Below, one piece after another: positions 21,163 to 31,476 of a stretch of 64,000 nt of DNA (its first letter is position 1; each line of letters begins with the position of its first letter). The DNA lies in contig OY754466.1 of the NCBI GenBank assembly GCA_963575645.1, positions 2,396,001 to 2,460,000 of the forward strand, in the 5' to 3' direction. Made by a program: the position numbers and the translations under genes. Origin of the DNA: Xanthostigma xanthostigma (Eukaryota > Arthropoda > Insecta > Raphidioptera > Raphidiidae). The notes beneath the pieces are model-generated. The model did not search any database, was not told the origin of the DNA, and saw only the letters and a program-made list of their open reading frames with translations.

Positions 21163-21715
21163 TCTATACTAATATAAAAAGCTGAAGAGTTTGTTTGTTT
21201 GTTTGTTGGATAGCCCATTTATCGAGGAAGGCTATAGGCTATAAAAAATCAGGCTACGACCATTAGGAGCGGAGCATTAATGAAAAATATTGCAAAATGT
21301 ATCTCAAAAATAAGCTTCTATTCAGGTGAAATGCACTAACTAAATATACTCATATTAGCGTTGCCGGAATACAACGCCGCTAGCTCAATCGGTAGAGCAC
21401 GCGACTGTCAATATCAGGGTCGTGGGGTCGAGCCCTACGTTGTCGAATATATTTTTATTTTTTTATTTTTATTTTCTACATTGCTTTCTTCTAGGGCTTA
21501 CATTTAAATTTATTTAATTAATTAAAAAAAAATATTAGTTAAAAAAAGTATAAATACTGCTTTTTATCGACAAAAACTTTTGAACGGTAACTCCGATTAT
21601 CATGAAATTTGGACACAACATTTATCTCGGTAAACTAAGATGAATGTGTGTACTCATGTTCCTCCCTTCCCCATTCGTTCTTTTACACCCGGGTGAAACC
21701 GGACGGGACCACTAG
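21163..21715 (+). mobile_element. Complete Helitron-like element (family C) with tRNA-like insert
   Basis: A before TC at 21163 (TCTATACTAATATAAAAAGC) and T after CTAG at 21712-21715, preceded by CCCGGGTGAAACCGGACGG. It lacks the GAACGCGCTAATCTC block: the sequence runs from GTTTGTTTGTTTG straight to TTGGATAGCCC. It carries a tRNA-like segment at 21371-21444 in the same context as the copy at 3578-4329. No coding sequence. Confidence 0.75.
21371..21444 (+). tRNA. tRNA-like sequence inside family C Helitron
   Basis: A box GCTAGCTCAATCGGTAGAGC and B-box-like GGGTCGAGCCC. ACAACG at the 5' end pairs perfectly with CGTTGT at the 3' end. The anticodon arm is loose and the B box has lost its GGTTC, so a working tRNA is unlikely. 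Best read as a resident tRNA-derived module of the element. Confidence 0.5.
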
Positions 21716-22190
21716 TAAATATATAAACAAATATACGGAGTCAAGCCAAATAAAACCGTTTAAAAATATAAAATAAGACTTCCCTGAGACGTGCAGGACA
21801 AAAAAAGAACATTATGATTCGAAAACAGCCTAAATAATTCATTTACCTCCACGTATTTTAACAAATCGATTTTGAGTAGTAAGTTTTTTCGTGTCTATAA
21901 AGTTGGACGTTAACAAATTATTCTGCTGGTTGGTGGTTGAGGTCAAACGGATGTTATTACGATGTTATAGAAGTCAGCAACGTATACCGAGCGCAGTAGC
22001 GTTTGACTTTTTAAATAATATGTCTCTCTCCATTTATCAACGAAAAAAATATGTTGACTTCCTTTACAGAAGCAGACAAATGAAATAAAATTCACATAGA
22101 AATAAATTTAGGTACTTCAGAACACAAACAGACAGGTATTCATAAAAGAATAATGACGGTAAAATTATGTTTAAGAAAATTTTCGGTAAA
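21716..22190. other. Unassigned sequence
   Basis: No recognisable gene; a 65-residue plus-strand frame at 21891 has no known domain. Confidence 0.3.
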
Positions 22191-22575
22191 ATAATAATGC
22201 GTTTAACGCCCGTTTCTCGCCTTTATATCATAACAGACGCCATTCATTTTCACTTCCCGTTATTTTCTACATTTTTTCAACTTCCACTTAATTAATGGGC
22301 GAATGAAAGAATTTTTAGGATATTAGGATAATGCAAATTATGAGCATAGGACTTTGACAGGTAATCGGCCGTGGCCTTGAATTAGGAACCATCTCGATAT
22401 TTATCTGGAATTATTGAGTGAAACCATGGAAAACGTCAACAAGATGGCCGGTACAGGAACTACCGTTTCTCGGCGAGAGACAGCAGGAAAAGTCCCCAGC
22501 CACATCTGCTCCCGCAGGAATTCGAACCCAGTACCTTACGAATGCGGGTCTACGCTACACCGTTCAGTTTAGTTG
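22191..22575 (-). mobile_element. tRNA-derived SINE
   Basis: Minus-strand copy of the SINE best seen at 46880-47285: tRNA-like head with B box GGTTCGAATTCC (near 22510-22521), body CGGTACAGGAAC..., GAAACCATGGAAAAC, CAATAATTCCAGATAAATAT in reverse, and tail GAGAAACGGGCGTTAAACGC. The A-box region is degraded. Confidence 0.65.
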
Positions 22576-22612
22576 ACTCACACAACACAGAGGAAACGCC
22601 CCTTTTCATATA

Positions 22613-23047
22613 AAGGCCGCTGCACACGAGGCTAGAAAGCTGCTAGATTCCTTACTAGATTTGCCTACTAGTTTTCTAGCGCTGGTTTTCTTGATTGCTG
22701 TTAAGTGCTCGCTTCACACGAGACTATTTTTCAAGCGTGTTTTGTGGATAGATCTGGTGCGCGCGCAGTGACAGTTCGAATATAAACATTAAACACAGAG
22801 CAAAACGTGTCTGTTGTCTGGCAGAATGACGCCATGTGGGCGTTTGTTCAAGTGACCACGTGAAGATACTGCTTCCTGATTAGTTCTTGCTCATATCTAG
22901 CAACAAATCTAGCAGGGAAAATAGCCCATGTTCTAATTAAAAAAAAAACTTTTCTGAGCTAGCAAGGCAGCCCGCAGTGACGTCATTTCCAGCTTCGTAC
23001 CCAGCCTACCGGCTAGCAGAACTCCTAGCCTCGTGTTCAGCGGCCTT
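22613..23047 (-). mobile_element. Family G TIR element, complete
   Basis: Terminal repeats AAGGCCGCTGCACACGAGG / CCTCGTGTTCAGCGGCCTT, extended by CTAG. The interior (GCTCGCTTCACACGAGAC, TGCTAGATTC, GTACCCAGCCTACCGGC) matches 18325-18690 and 49900-50492. No coding sequence. A target duplication is not clear. Confidence 0.7.
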
Positions 23048-23592
23048 AACGCGCGCGCGCAAACAAATAATCTAAGGTCATTTTATGACAACGCTTTTGC
23101 ACAATCCACAGACAGGAATTGTGCAAACTAACTGATGACGACGCCAGATCCAAGTATGCAGCGGATAGATATCGCCTAATGTAAAACAAATGATACAATT
23201 TTATGTAGTTTACAAAAGATAGAGGGAGTTTCTTGAAAAACTGTTAATACAATACGGTATATGTTTATTTCGTGTAAATAAAACAAAACGCCAAGTCTTT
23301 GCAGAGAGAAACAACGTTTTACATAAACTGACATAAAGCGGTGAAGATTTATCAGCACCTCGTCAAGTATTCATTGCACACATACATATAAAACATCTCA
23401 ATAGAGCTGGAACAGTGATGCCATATTAGGAATTTTTCCCTGCAGTTCCAGGGATATTATTTGTTAGACAGGGAAAAAAGTTTTATGAAATATACGGAAT
23501 TCATTTCAATCCTCGTAAGTTTAGTAACTAGAGTTTAGCAGCACATATCGAAACCGCGAGAATCTCGCAGATAACTGATTGTTGAAAGGTAA
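23048..23592. other. Unassigned sequence
   Basis: No gene or repeat recognised upstream of the tandem coding repeat. Confidence 0.3.
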
Positions 23593-24471
23593 TTTCAAGA
23601 GAATAACAGAAGTTTTCGAAATTTGGAATCTTCTAATAGAAAGCGTTTAACATCCCTAACCACTTCTCGAATTAATGACGAAATATACCAGCTATTCGAA
23701 GACCTACGCACAAAGGAAGAAATACGGAATACGTACTTATTGCTGGGCACGGTATATCTTCCAGAAGGAAAACGTCTTCCCAGACGTTCGACATCCCTAA
23801 TCACTTCTCGAACTAAGGACGAAATATACCAGCTATACGAAGACCTGCGCACAAAGAAAGAAATGCGAAAAACGTGCCTATTGCTGGGCACGGTATATCT
23901 TCCAGAAGGAAGACGTCTTCCCAGACGTTCGACATCCCTAGTCACTTCTCGAACTAAGGACGAAATATATCAGCTATATGAAGACCTGCGCACAACGAAA
24001 GAAATGCGGAAAACGTGCCTATTGCTGGGCACGGTATATCTTTCAGAAGGAAGACGTCTTCCCAGACGTTCGAAATCCCTTCTCGAATTAAGGACGAAAT
24101 ATACCAGCTATACGAAGACCTGCGAACAAAGGAAGAAATACGGAAAACGTGCCTAATGCTGGGCACGGTATATCTTCAGGAAATATCCAGAAGGAATACG
24201 TCTTCCCAGACGTTCTACATCCCTAATCACTTCCACGGTATATCTTCCAAAAGGAAGACGTCTTCCCAGACGTTCTACATCCCTAATCACTTCTCGAACT
24301 AATGACAAATTATACCAGCTATACGAAGACCTGCGCACAAAGGAAGAAATACGAAAAGCGTGCCCACTGCTGGGCACGACATTTCTTCAGGAAACACACA
24401 GAAAGAAGACGTTCGAACCCTGGCTGAATGACGTGGAGGAAGACTTCAAAACGTTAAAAATCAGAGGCTAG
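23593..24471 (+). pseudogene. 141-bp tandem repeat with 47-residue protein units
   Basis: Units begin at 23650, 23791, 23932 and 24073, exactly 141 bp apart (47 codons). The plus frame, open from 23593 without an ATG, reads DEIYQLYEDLRTKEE..., LLLGTVYLPEG, RRLPRRS in each unit, with mostly conservative differences. The fourth unit has lost a few bases and shifts frame; two shortened CGTCTTCCCAGACGTTC units follow. The last unit (from about 24290) reads in frame to a stop at 24469-24471 and ends in a distinct tail FEPWLNDVEEDFKTLKIRG. The family is not recognised. Both strands are partly open across the repeats. Confidence 0.6.
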
Positions 24472-24965
24472 AGACGGCGAACTCTAAGATCAGGTCAAGG
24501 CCCTTCAAAGGTTGTATCGTCACGGAGTTGGTTTATCTGTACTTCTTTGCACTGCGCATCTGGCAACACTGAGTCGAAGGTACATGCGGAAACTTCGTAC
24601 TGCAGCGTCTACTGTATGAGCTTCATAGCTCCATCATATTTTATGTCTGAAACTGATGCTGCTCTCTCCTTCAGCGCTACGTCTCCAACATTCGCCGGCT
24701 TCAGTATAAATACAGAGACAGAACACTAACGTGAATGAATGGACGGATGAGCGGCGCTTAGCCGTTCACCAGACAGCTTTACCCGCTACTCACGAGGTTG
24801 GTTTTTCCCCTGGAATCGCTGCTAGAACTCGCGCTGGCTGCGGACTTCGCTTTGAGGTTACAAGCTGGATTTCAAAATTAGAATATTTTTCTCTACTGGC
24901 TTTGAGCGAGAACCAATCAGAAAACAGTATCTCGTCAAGTAGGCGACATTGGCAAACGTTTCTCG
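24472..24965. other. Mostly unassigned; family G fragment near 24890
   Basis: GAGCGAGAACCAATCAGAAA, ACAGTATCTCGTCAAG at 24904-24945 resembles the AAGCAGTATCTTGTCACG region of family G. The rest holds nothing recognised. Confidence 0.35.
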
Positions 24966-25310
24966 ACATAACATACGCCATTCGCACCATTACTATTTTC
25001 CATCTATCACACTTCCCGTTATTTTCTACATTTTTAAACTTCAACTTAATAGCAATGGGCGAATGAAGGAATTTTAGGACATAAGGATAAGGTAGGCAAA
25101 TTTTAAGCATAGGAGTTTGACCATGGCCTTGAATAAGGAGCCCTCTCGATATTTATCTGGAATTATTGAGGGAAACCATGGAAAACTTCTTGGTTCAGGA
25201 ATTACCGTTTTCCGGAGAGAGGCAGTAGGAAAAGTCCCAGCCAAATCTGCCCCCGCCGGGACTCGAACCCGATACCTCTCGAATACGAGTCTAGTACCAC
25301 TACTCAACAC
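24966..25310 (-). mobile_element. tRNA-derived SINE
   Basis: Minus-strand copy; starts at the tail side with CGCCATTCGCACCATTACTA, then TTATTTTCTACATTTTTAAA, AATGGGCGAATGAAGGAATT, and ends with the head carrying GGGTTCGAGTCCCGGC (reverse of 25252-25267). It shows the uninterrupted site where family B has inserted in the copy at 42500. Confidence 0.7.
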
Positions 25311-25889
25311 TACTCGGTCCTTTTCACTCTGTATATGAAAAATGATTCTACACTCGGTACATCTTTGTACGACAAGCGACTGCCAGTACATTATGCTTCT
25401 TCTACTTATTCTTATTTGAATAATAATCTAATGTGTTTCAAAAGACAGACTGCGTTTTGAACGGAGAAATATTTGCATACAAAGGTTTCTACAGACGTAG
25501 CACACCTAATACATCCGTTACAAAAAGTTTCGTAAAATTTTGTTCCCACGTTTCGATAGCATTCCAAATTTTGACAAAGAAACTGCATTTCTTTGATGGT
25601 AGCGTTGTTTGTTTGTATTATTAAATGTAGTTTGTTCTTTTCTTTTCTCTACTAAAATGTGCAGTCCTAGACTCGTCTGTGGACCGTGCATTTTTGTTAG
25701 TAAAAAGAAACATTCTTTTAATCAAATTTTACTAAAACCAAAAATGCCAACATTATCAAGAATCATTAACCCATCTGTTCTTTGTATCGAACTCGACCCT
25801 TTTATCACATTTATGTATTTGGAGGGACTTCAATACTTTTTTTGTAAATTTATATCCTTACTTAAACATTATCTAGCCACATAATATTA
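25311..25889. other. Unassigned sequence
   Basis: A 91-residue frame at 25609-25884 has no recognisable domain; not called. Confidence 0.3.
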
Positions 25890-26238
25890 TACAATCTTTG
25901 ATTAACGTCTGATTAGAACTTTTCAATAAATAAAATTATCGACCAATTTTTCAGACGATATATTAACAAAAAAATATAATTAATACAATAACGTTTCGAT
26001 CCGGATTTGGATCTTCTTCTGGCTGATCTAAAAATATAAAAAGTAATTAATATTTAGTTTCTATTTATTAAAAAATCTTCCACAAATTTCATTAAAAATA
26101 AATAAAAACTAATTACTTTTTATATTTTTAGATCAGTCTGAAGAAGATCCAAATCCGGATCGAAACGTTATTGTATTAATTATATTTTTTTGTTAATATA
26201 TCGTCTGAAAAATTGGTCGATAATTTTATTTATTGAAC
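25890..26238. mobile_element. Foldback element with hammerhead-like motif (family F)
   Basis: Outer arm AATAAAATTATCGACCAATT, TTTCAGACGATATATTAAC and AATACAATAACGTTTCGATC is mirrored on the right. The plus strand at 26138-26167 reads CTGAAGA, A, GATCC-AAATCC-GGATC, GAAACGTT. Outside the palindrome is GATTAACGTCTGATTAGAAC, a block shared by all family F copies. Confidence 0.7.
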
Positions 26239-26239
26239 A

Positions 26240-26715
26240 TAATATAGTAATAGTTATTTTCATGATCTGAACACTTCATCACCGACTAGACGCAAGTAGT
26301 CTTCGAACAACCGGTTGCTACGTTCGGAATCGATGCTTCCAGCACCGGTTAGAGAAGCCTGTGTGTCAGTAAATGCAAAAAGATGTGATTCTTTGGATAT
26401 TCGTATCTTAGACTCTATTCCATCCAGAAATATGGCATTTGGAATAATGATTTTTTTTATGATAAGTTTAAGCCTTGGCCTCGGAGATGAAGGGGAGTAT
26501 AAAAGAGCTCGAAACGGTTCGTGTAAATATTGTATAGTGCAAGAACTTGACTTCATAATACCAAAACTGTTTGCAAAGAATGTATATTCTGCATAGTATG
26601 TAATATTATATAATCATGGTTTTGTAGAAATATGTTTAAAACGATGTTTTTGTGAAACACTGATGTATATATATGTATAGTGTGGAATGCAACAGAGTCT
26701 TCTACTTTTTACTAT
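26240..26715. other. Unassigned sequence
   Basis: Overlapping 98- and 93-residue frames on opposite strands (26260-26596) have no recognisable domain. No feature is called. Confidence 0.3.
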
Positions 26716-26717
26716 TA

Positions 26718-27047
26718 CAGTAGAACGCCGATTATCCGAACTCCGATTAACCGAATCGCCAATTATTCGAATCGGTCCTAAGCGTAATATAAAAAATTAA
26801 AACCAAGTAATTTTTCAATAAAAACAAGTTTTGTGTGGACGCAAAAATACAAAAATGCGAGTGACAATTGCCGCGTAGACGCTACAATTGGTATCAGCAC
26901 ACGTCAAAGTTGGAACTCGCTGGAGTCCAAATATATTTCAACTGTTATGGTTGAAAGCTAGAAAGACACCACATGTCCGATTATCCGAATTTTCGATTAT
27001 CCGAATCGACCCTGGTCCCAATTAATTCGGAAAATCGGCGCTCTACC
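26718..27047 (+). mobile_element. Pogo/mariner-type MITE
   Basis: TA precedes CAGTAGAACGCCGATTATCC; the right side carries GATTATCCGAATC and AATCGGCGCTCTAC, the inverted end. The last bases of the right terminus (CTGTA expected) have decayed to CAACTTA. A fragment of the same end is at 16317-16337. Confidence 0.6.
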
Positions 27048-27055
27048 AACTTATA

Positions 27056-27872
27056 CAGTAGAGCCTCTGTAAATCGAACTTTAAGAGAGTTTTCGATTTA
27101 TGAAGGAACTATTCGACTTGTAGAGGTTAAAATTCATTTTAACTAATTTTGAGTCGCTATCGAGAGGTCCAATTATTTTTTTCGAGTTATGAAGGGAAAA
27201 TACTGTGCGATCGGCGAAAGAAGACCGGTGGGGAAAGGGCAAGAAATCGCTGTTGTGTTCCCAAATTATCGGAATTCATAGGCGGCGCAAAGCAAGGCAT
27301 GCGAACAATGTATAGCTTTAAATTTTAAGGCATTATTTTGAGCCTCTAACTCGCACATTTTAATTACATTCGCTATGACCTCCCTAGCGCCACTTCTAAC
27401 TGTTTTTCCCTTTTTACTTTCCATTTTGATGATATTCAGACAACACCCCTCAACTTAGTCCGTGAACGCACACCTATGTACTGTCTGGTGTATGATTTTT
27501 TTGTACTGTTAGCAAGTGTCGCTGTATAGTTGTACGACTATGGCAATAGTACAATTATCGCGATACGACAATTGTGATACGTTTGGTCGACTGGACTCCC
27601 TTATTGCATAGAAGCGGTTCCAGGATCATTACCTTTTACTAATATAAAATACATGTGCGCTCTTCTGCAATAAGGTCATAGGACTACATTCCATAGACCG
27701 GTCTTCTTTTAAAAATCCAACAGTATGTACCGAAACTGTATATTTCGACCTATAGAGGGCTGAGATTTCGAGTAATGGATGTTTTGGGGCTTGAAGAGAA
27801 GGGAACAAAATATTTTTTTTGAGTTTTGGAGCTTTTCGACTTATCGAGGTTGGACTTAAAGAGGTTCCACTG
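27056..27872 (+). mobile_element. Pogo/Tigger-like non-autonomous element
   Basis: TA flanks (27054-27055 and 27873-27874). Left CAGTAGAGCCTCTGTAAATC and right AAAGAGGTTCCACTG are inverted, with further TTTCGACTTATCGAGG and TTTTCGATTTATGAAGG similarity inward. No intact transposase is seen in the interior. Confidence 0.6.
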
Positions 27873-27874
27873 TA

Positions 27875-28645
27875 TATATGAGCAGCCTGCGCTAATCTAC
27901 TTTTTTTTAATTTTAATTAACTACAGTGCTTAAACAATACTATAATTATATAGTAAAATGCATCAAAATTAATAATTGATAATAAACATTATGCACAGTG
28001 AGAAGGTTAAATGAAAAACTTCTCTTGTCGTGTTTTTTTTACAAATAGTTGTATTTTCAATTGTTTTTATCCCAGCAGACCGACACAAATTATTGGCTAG
28101 GCTACAAACTAGTTAGCTCCTGAAAACTGTCTGTGATCGCCCTGATTTTTCATTTTTGTATATAAACAAATAGTATTTTACACCACAAGGGCAGAAAGTT
28201 TGAGATTCTTGCACTCAGGGCATTCAAATCTTCTGTCCGTGCGGTGTATACTATTTTTCTTCATACCTCGGTCGAAAGTATACGCTTATTAATTACATAA
28301 AAACACAGATAGATTTAAGGCAAGCAGCTTTGAGGTTATACATAAAAACACGAATGACAGCTGTTCGCGACTATTGGCTGGCGGCAGTCTCATGGAGCGG
28401 TGTACATGATAGGTCGAAAGTACGTACTTTCGGCATCAGTGCGTGTAATTCTACACAATGCATAAAATTCTGCCTTAAAATTGATGCCGGAAGTTCGTAC
28501 TTTCGACCTGGCTATGAAGAAAAATGTTTTTAAAATTAACATATTCTATTTATGTCTTCAGTATAAAGTAGTGTTGATCCAATAGAATGCTACGATGAAG
28601 GAAGGTTTTTGGTTGAGGATCATAAATAAATAAGCTTTAGCAATG
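27875..28645. repeat. Dispersed repeat with TACTTTCGGCATCA motif
   Basis: 28415-28520 (GGTCGAAAGTACGTACTTTC, GGCATCAGTGCGTGTAATTC, TTGATGCCGGAAGTTC) is nearly self-inverted and has relatives at 17338-17405 and 51965-52045. The block ACACCACAAGGGCAGAAAG at 28178 recurs at 51419. The remainder is unassigned. Confidence 0.45.
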
Positions 28646-28690
28646 TTTCGCTAGTGGCCAACGTTTCGAAAAATTTATTTTCATCTTCAG
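28640..28690 (-). other. Hammerhead-like motif
   Basis: On the minus strand 28690-28661 reads CTGAAGA, T, GAAAA-TAAAT-TTTTC, GAAACGTTGG. It has the same order as family F but a different stem sequence. No surrounding element boundaries could be fixed. Confidence 0.4.
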
Positions 28691-28701
28691 GACCTCAAAT
28701 G

Positions 28702-29335
28702 TTTTTTGACGTGATAACGTCTTATAAATTGATGAATCACGTCAAAATAAAAAGATGAATGACCTAGCTGTCGACCCACCTATATAAATAAATAAAAAAA
28801 AAAAGATGAAACACCGGCTGCATGCACGAAAAAGTGTAACGTTCCTAACGTTCCGCCTGACCCCGTGCGTGCTTTTCTCGAAAACGGCCCAACGATTTGG
28901 ATGAAATTTACTGAAAAGGGATTTTGGGGGGCAAAAAATCGTTTTAGCTAGGTCTCATCTCTCGAAAAAATCGTTTTCATACAGATTTTATCATTATAAA
29001 AATCAATTTTTTGACGTATGAATATACTTAAATATTGTAAGTAGGTTTTGGAATTTTATATAAACAATGAAACAATTGTTTTCAAAATATTATGACAGTT
29101 AATCTTTGAGACTTAAAATAAATACGAAAGAAAGAAAGTTAAAAAAAATATTTTTATTATAGGTGGTAAGTAATTTTAATAAATAAAATTAACCTAAATT
29201 TGAAGCGAAAGATGCAATATCATAGATTCGAATTATTATAATTATTATATAAATTTAGGTTATGTATTACGGAATACGTTATCACGTAAAACTATCGTCC
29301 GTAAACCGACTTTACAGACAACCAATTTTTTTTTT
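28702..29335 (+). mobile_element. Family B, long form with extra segment
   Basis: T6 then GACGTGATAACGTC on the left; CGACTTTACAGACAACCAA then T10 on the right. The interior matches the 5185-5776 copy. About 50 bp (GACCTAGCTGTCGACCCACC plus an A-rich stretch) is inserted near the left end between two AAAAGATGAA copies, which looks like a small duplication or insertion. Confidence 0.75.
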
Positions 29336-29694
29336 GTCGTAAACAAATTGGGAAAAAATTCATAATGAAAAAGCTTAAAGAATTTGAGTATTAGGGTAAA
29401 AGCAAGCTACTGTGTTGGTTGTCCTACCAAAATTTCGAAACAAGGCATAAAATCTTCGCCTTATCGATGTAATAAAAAGGTAGAATATGGCTGAACGCTA
29501 CATTGCCAAGATAGATCGTCGTCGTGTTCAGCGGTCAATAGAGACGTCCGTAAAATGTTGTATGACCTCATTTTAAAAAGGAAAGAAAATAAAACGACTC
29601 GCCATTCTTATGTCAAATTGAAGAGACTGACAGAATCAAAAGAAATTTATCTTCGTTTTGTATTAGAATAAAATTGATGAAAATACAAGCGTAC
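29336..29694. other. Unassigned sequence between inverted family B copies
   Basis: No gene recognised. It is bracketed by family B in plus and then minus orientation. Confidence 0.3.
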
Positions 29695-29910
29695 CAAAAA
29701 AAAATTGGTTGTCTGTAAAGTCGATTTACGGACGATAGTTTTACGTGATAACGTATTCCGTAATACATAAGCTAAATTTTAGTAGCTGTCAAACTTGGGC
29801 TGAAGCATACTGCGCTCTCGCTTGCACGCACAGGGTCAGGCGGAACGTTACACTTTTTCGTGCGTGCAGCTAGTGTTTCATCAATTTATAAGACGTTATC
29901 ACGTCAAAAA
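29695..29910 (-). mobile_element. Family B, short copy, minus strand
   Basis: A run, TTGGTTGTCTGTAAAGTC, CGGACGATAGTTTTACGTGA on one side; AAGACGTTATCACGTC and a run of A on the other. Interior GCTCTCGCTTGCACGCAC and GTCAGGCGGAACGTTACAC as in other short copies. Confidence 0.8.
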
Positions 29911-30419
29911 AAAGACAGAAGAGCAAGCAGAACAGTCGTACCCTGAGGGTTGCTTTACAACAATTTAATTAAAAAGTTCCTCACGTAATAATTCCAAACA
30001 GAGTTAGAAATTTTAAATTTTCAGATTTTTTCCTTACTTGTACTGTGACTGCAGAGAATACAATCCCGGGATCCCGAATCTCGGGATCCCGGCCGTTTTC
30101 AGGCCCCGAAAATCCCGGGACCGTGCTTTGCTAATCTCGGGATTTTCGGGACTGCCACAAACAGATCTAGTTTGCATTCCGTAATCCGTTGCGCCTTGAC
30201 AATTACCTTGCCTAGATTATATTAATATTATTTATTACATAACGACAAAAAACAATCCTTGAATACGCGGTACGATATGTAAGAATATGAAATCTCCAGA
30301 TCCTGAAGTACAAGTACAAAATGAATCGGGGTTGGCAAAGACGTGAAATAAGCCTGTTCGAAAATGGAGGAGTTCGTGGATATCACTTAGAAACAGCATA
30401 TAAGTATCTATCTATTGTC

Positions 30420-30559
30420 TATTCCTCGAACCAGCGTAGAACCTGAGCGAGCGTTTTCAGCTGCTGCTTATGTTGGTAATAAACTACGAAGCAAGCTTGG
30501 AAGTCAAACATTGGATGCTTTGATATTTCTGCCATTGTATTTTCGAAATTCTAAATAGT
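30420..30559 (+). pseudogene. hAT transposase C-terminal dimerisation fragment
   Basis: The frame reads LSIPRTSVEPERAFSAAAYV then GNKLRSKLGSQTLDALIFL and ends PLYFRNSK stop. The TSVEPERAFS and LRSKLGSQTLDALIFL blocks are the hallmark of the hAT C-terminal dimerisation domain. Upstream the frame is broken (stop near ...DIT) and the DDE core is missing, so it cannot be active. Confidence 0.8.
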
Positions 30560-30660
30560 TTTTTTGTGTTGTCTTTTTGATTTCTTGCAAAAGTAAAGTT
30601 TTTTTTGTTTTGTCTATTTTGTTTTCTTACTATATTGTGATTTGTGTTGTGCAACGATAT

Positions 30661-30820
30661 TAGGTTCGTTCCAAGCAGCCAGTGAACGGTTCCGAAACCG
30701 TCACCCGCATGCGCAGTAGGTAAAACGTGTTCTAAAATCGCCATTAACAGCTTCGTTTTACCTAGTGCGCATGCGGCTGGCAGTTCCGAAACCGTTCACT
30801 GGCTGCTTGGAACGAACCTA
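30661..30820. mobile_element. MITE with near-perfect long inverted ends
   Basis: TAGGTTCGTTCCAAGCAGCC and AGTGAACGGTTCCGAAACCG are mirrored exactly by CGGTTTCGGAACCGTT-type sequence on the right (GGCTGCTTGGAACGAACCTA), giving arms of over 30 identical bases. It inserted into the 3' part of the hAT at 30051-30994. The good arm match suggests it is younger than its host element. Confidence 0.8.
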
Positions 30821-31002
30821 TTAAAAACATTTTTTAAGAAATTACTCAAGTTTTTTTTGAGCCCAATTAGAAACCATATAGTCTAATCCCGGGATAGCCC
30901 CGGGATCCCGGGATAGCCCCGGGATCCCGGGATTAAGCATCAAAAATCCCGTAATCCCGGGGTTGAAAAACATGCTCGGGATTGTATTCTCTAGCTGTGA
31001 GA

Positions 31003-31468
31003 CATGTTTCGTGTCAAATTTCAAAGTATTAAGTCATCAACCGTTTTTATTCTGACTTCTGAATGATTTTCAATTAAAGTTCATTCAAAATACCGTACCA
31101 TTATGGTTCCTTCATTTAAAGAAACAGTAATATTCCTTGTGAAGCTTCATACGACTTTTTTCTACTTCCTCAAAATGTAGGAACGGAAGAGAGTTGAATT
31201 TATATACGAAATCTGCGATGAACCAAAATAGCCTCGATCGATAATTCTTAGGCCAGTAGGAAAATTGTTTAAGCAAATAATTTACGCTGCGAAACTTTAA
31301 AAATGTAGTAGAGTAAAATTTTGAGCATATTTAATTAAGTACTTATTTACTATTTATATTGAAATGCTCGTGTTTTTATTGCTAAACCTTGTATTGTTTG
31401 TTTTCAAATCAAGAACTTGCTTGGTTTGAACCGACTGTAAACACATTATAGCTGGTGCGCTTCTATCA
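31003..31468. other. Unassigned AT-rich sequence
   Basis: No feature recognised. Confidence 0.3.
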
Positions 31469-31476
31469 GCATGTTC

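Larger units (their letters stand above)
30051..30994 (+). mobile_element. hAT transposon remnant
   Basis: Terminal repeats GCAGAGAATACAATCCCGGG and CGGGATTGTATTCTCTAG. Flanks CTGTGACT (30043-30050) and CTGTGAGA (30995-31002) agree at 6 of 8 bases, an eroded 8-bp target duplication as expected for hAT. CCCGGGATCC-type repeats crowd both subterminal regions. It contains a transposase C-terminus (30420-30559) and a younger MITE (30661-30820). Confidence 0.75.

Noticed and set aside
23595..23945. 116-residue minus-strand frame across the 141-bp repeat
   Set aside because: The plus-strand frame shows a natural C-terminus and conservative changes; the minus frame is its mirror and is kept open by the repeat period being a multiple of three.
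24790..25110. 106-residue minus-strand and 111-residue plus-strand open frames
   Set aside because: They overlap on opposite strands, run into a SINE and have no recognisable domain.
30060..30180. CpG-island-like GC-rich block
   Set aside because: The GC content comes from CCCGGGATCC subterminal repeats of the hAT element.
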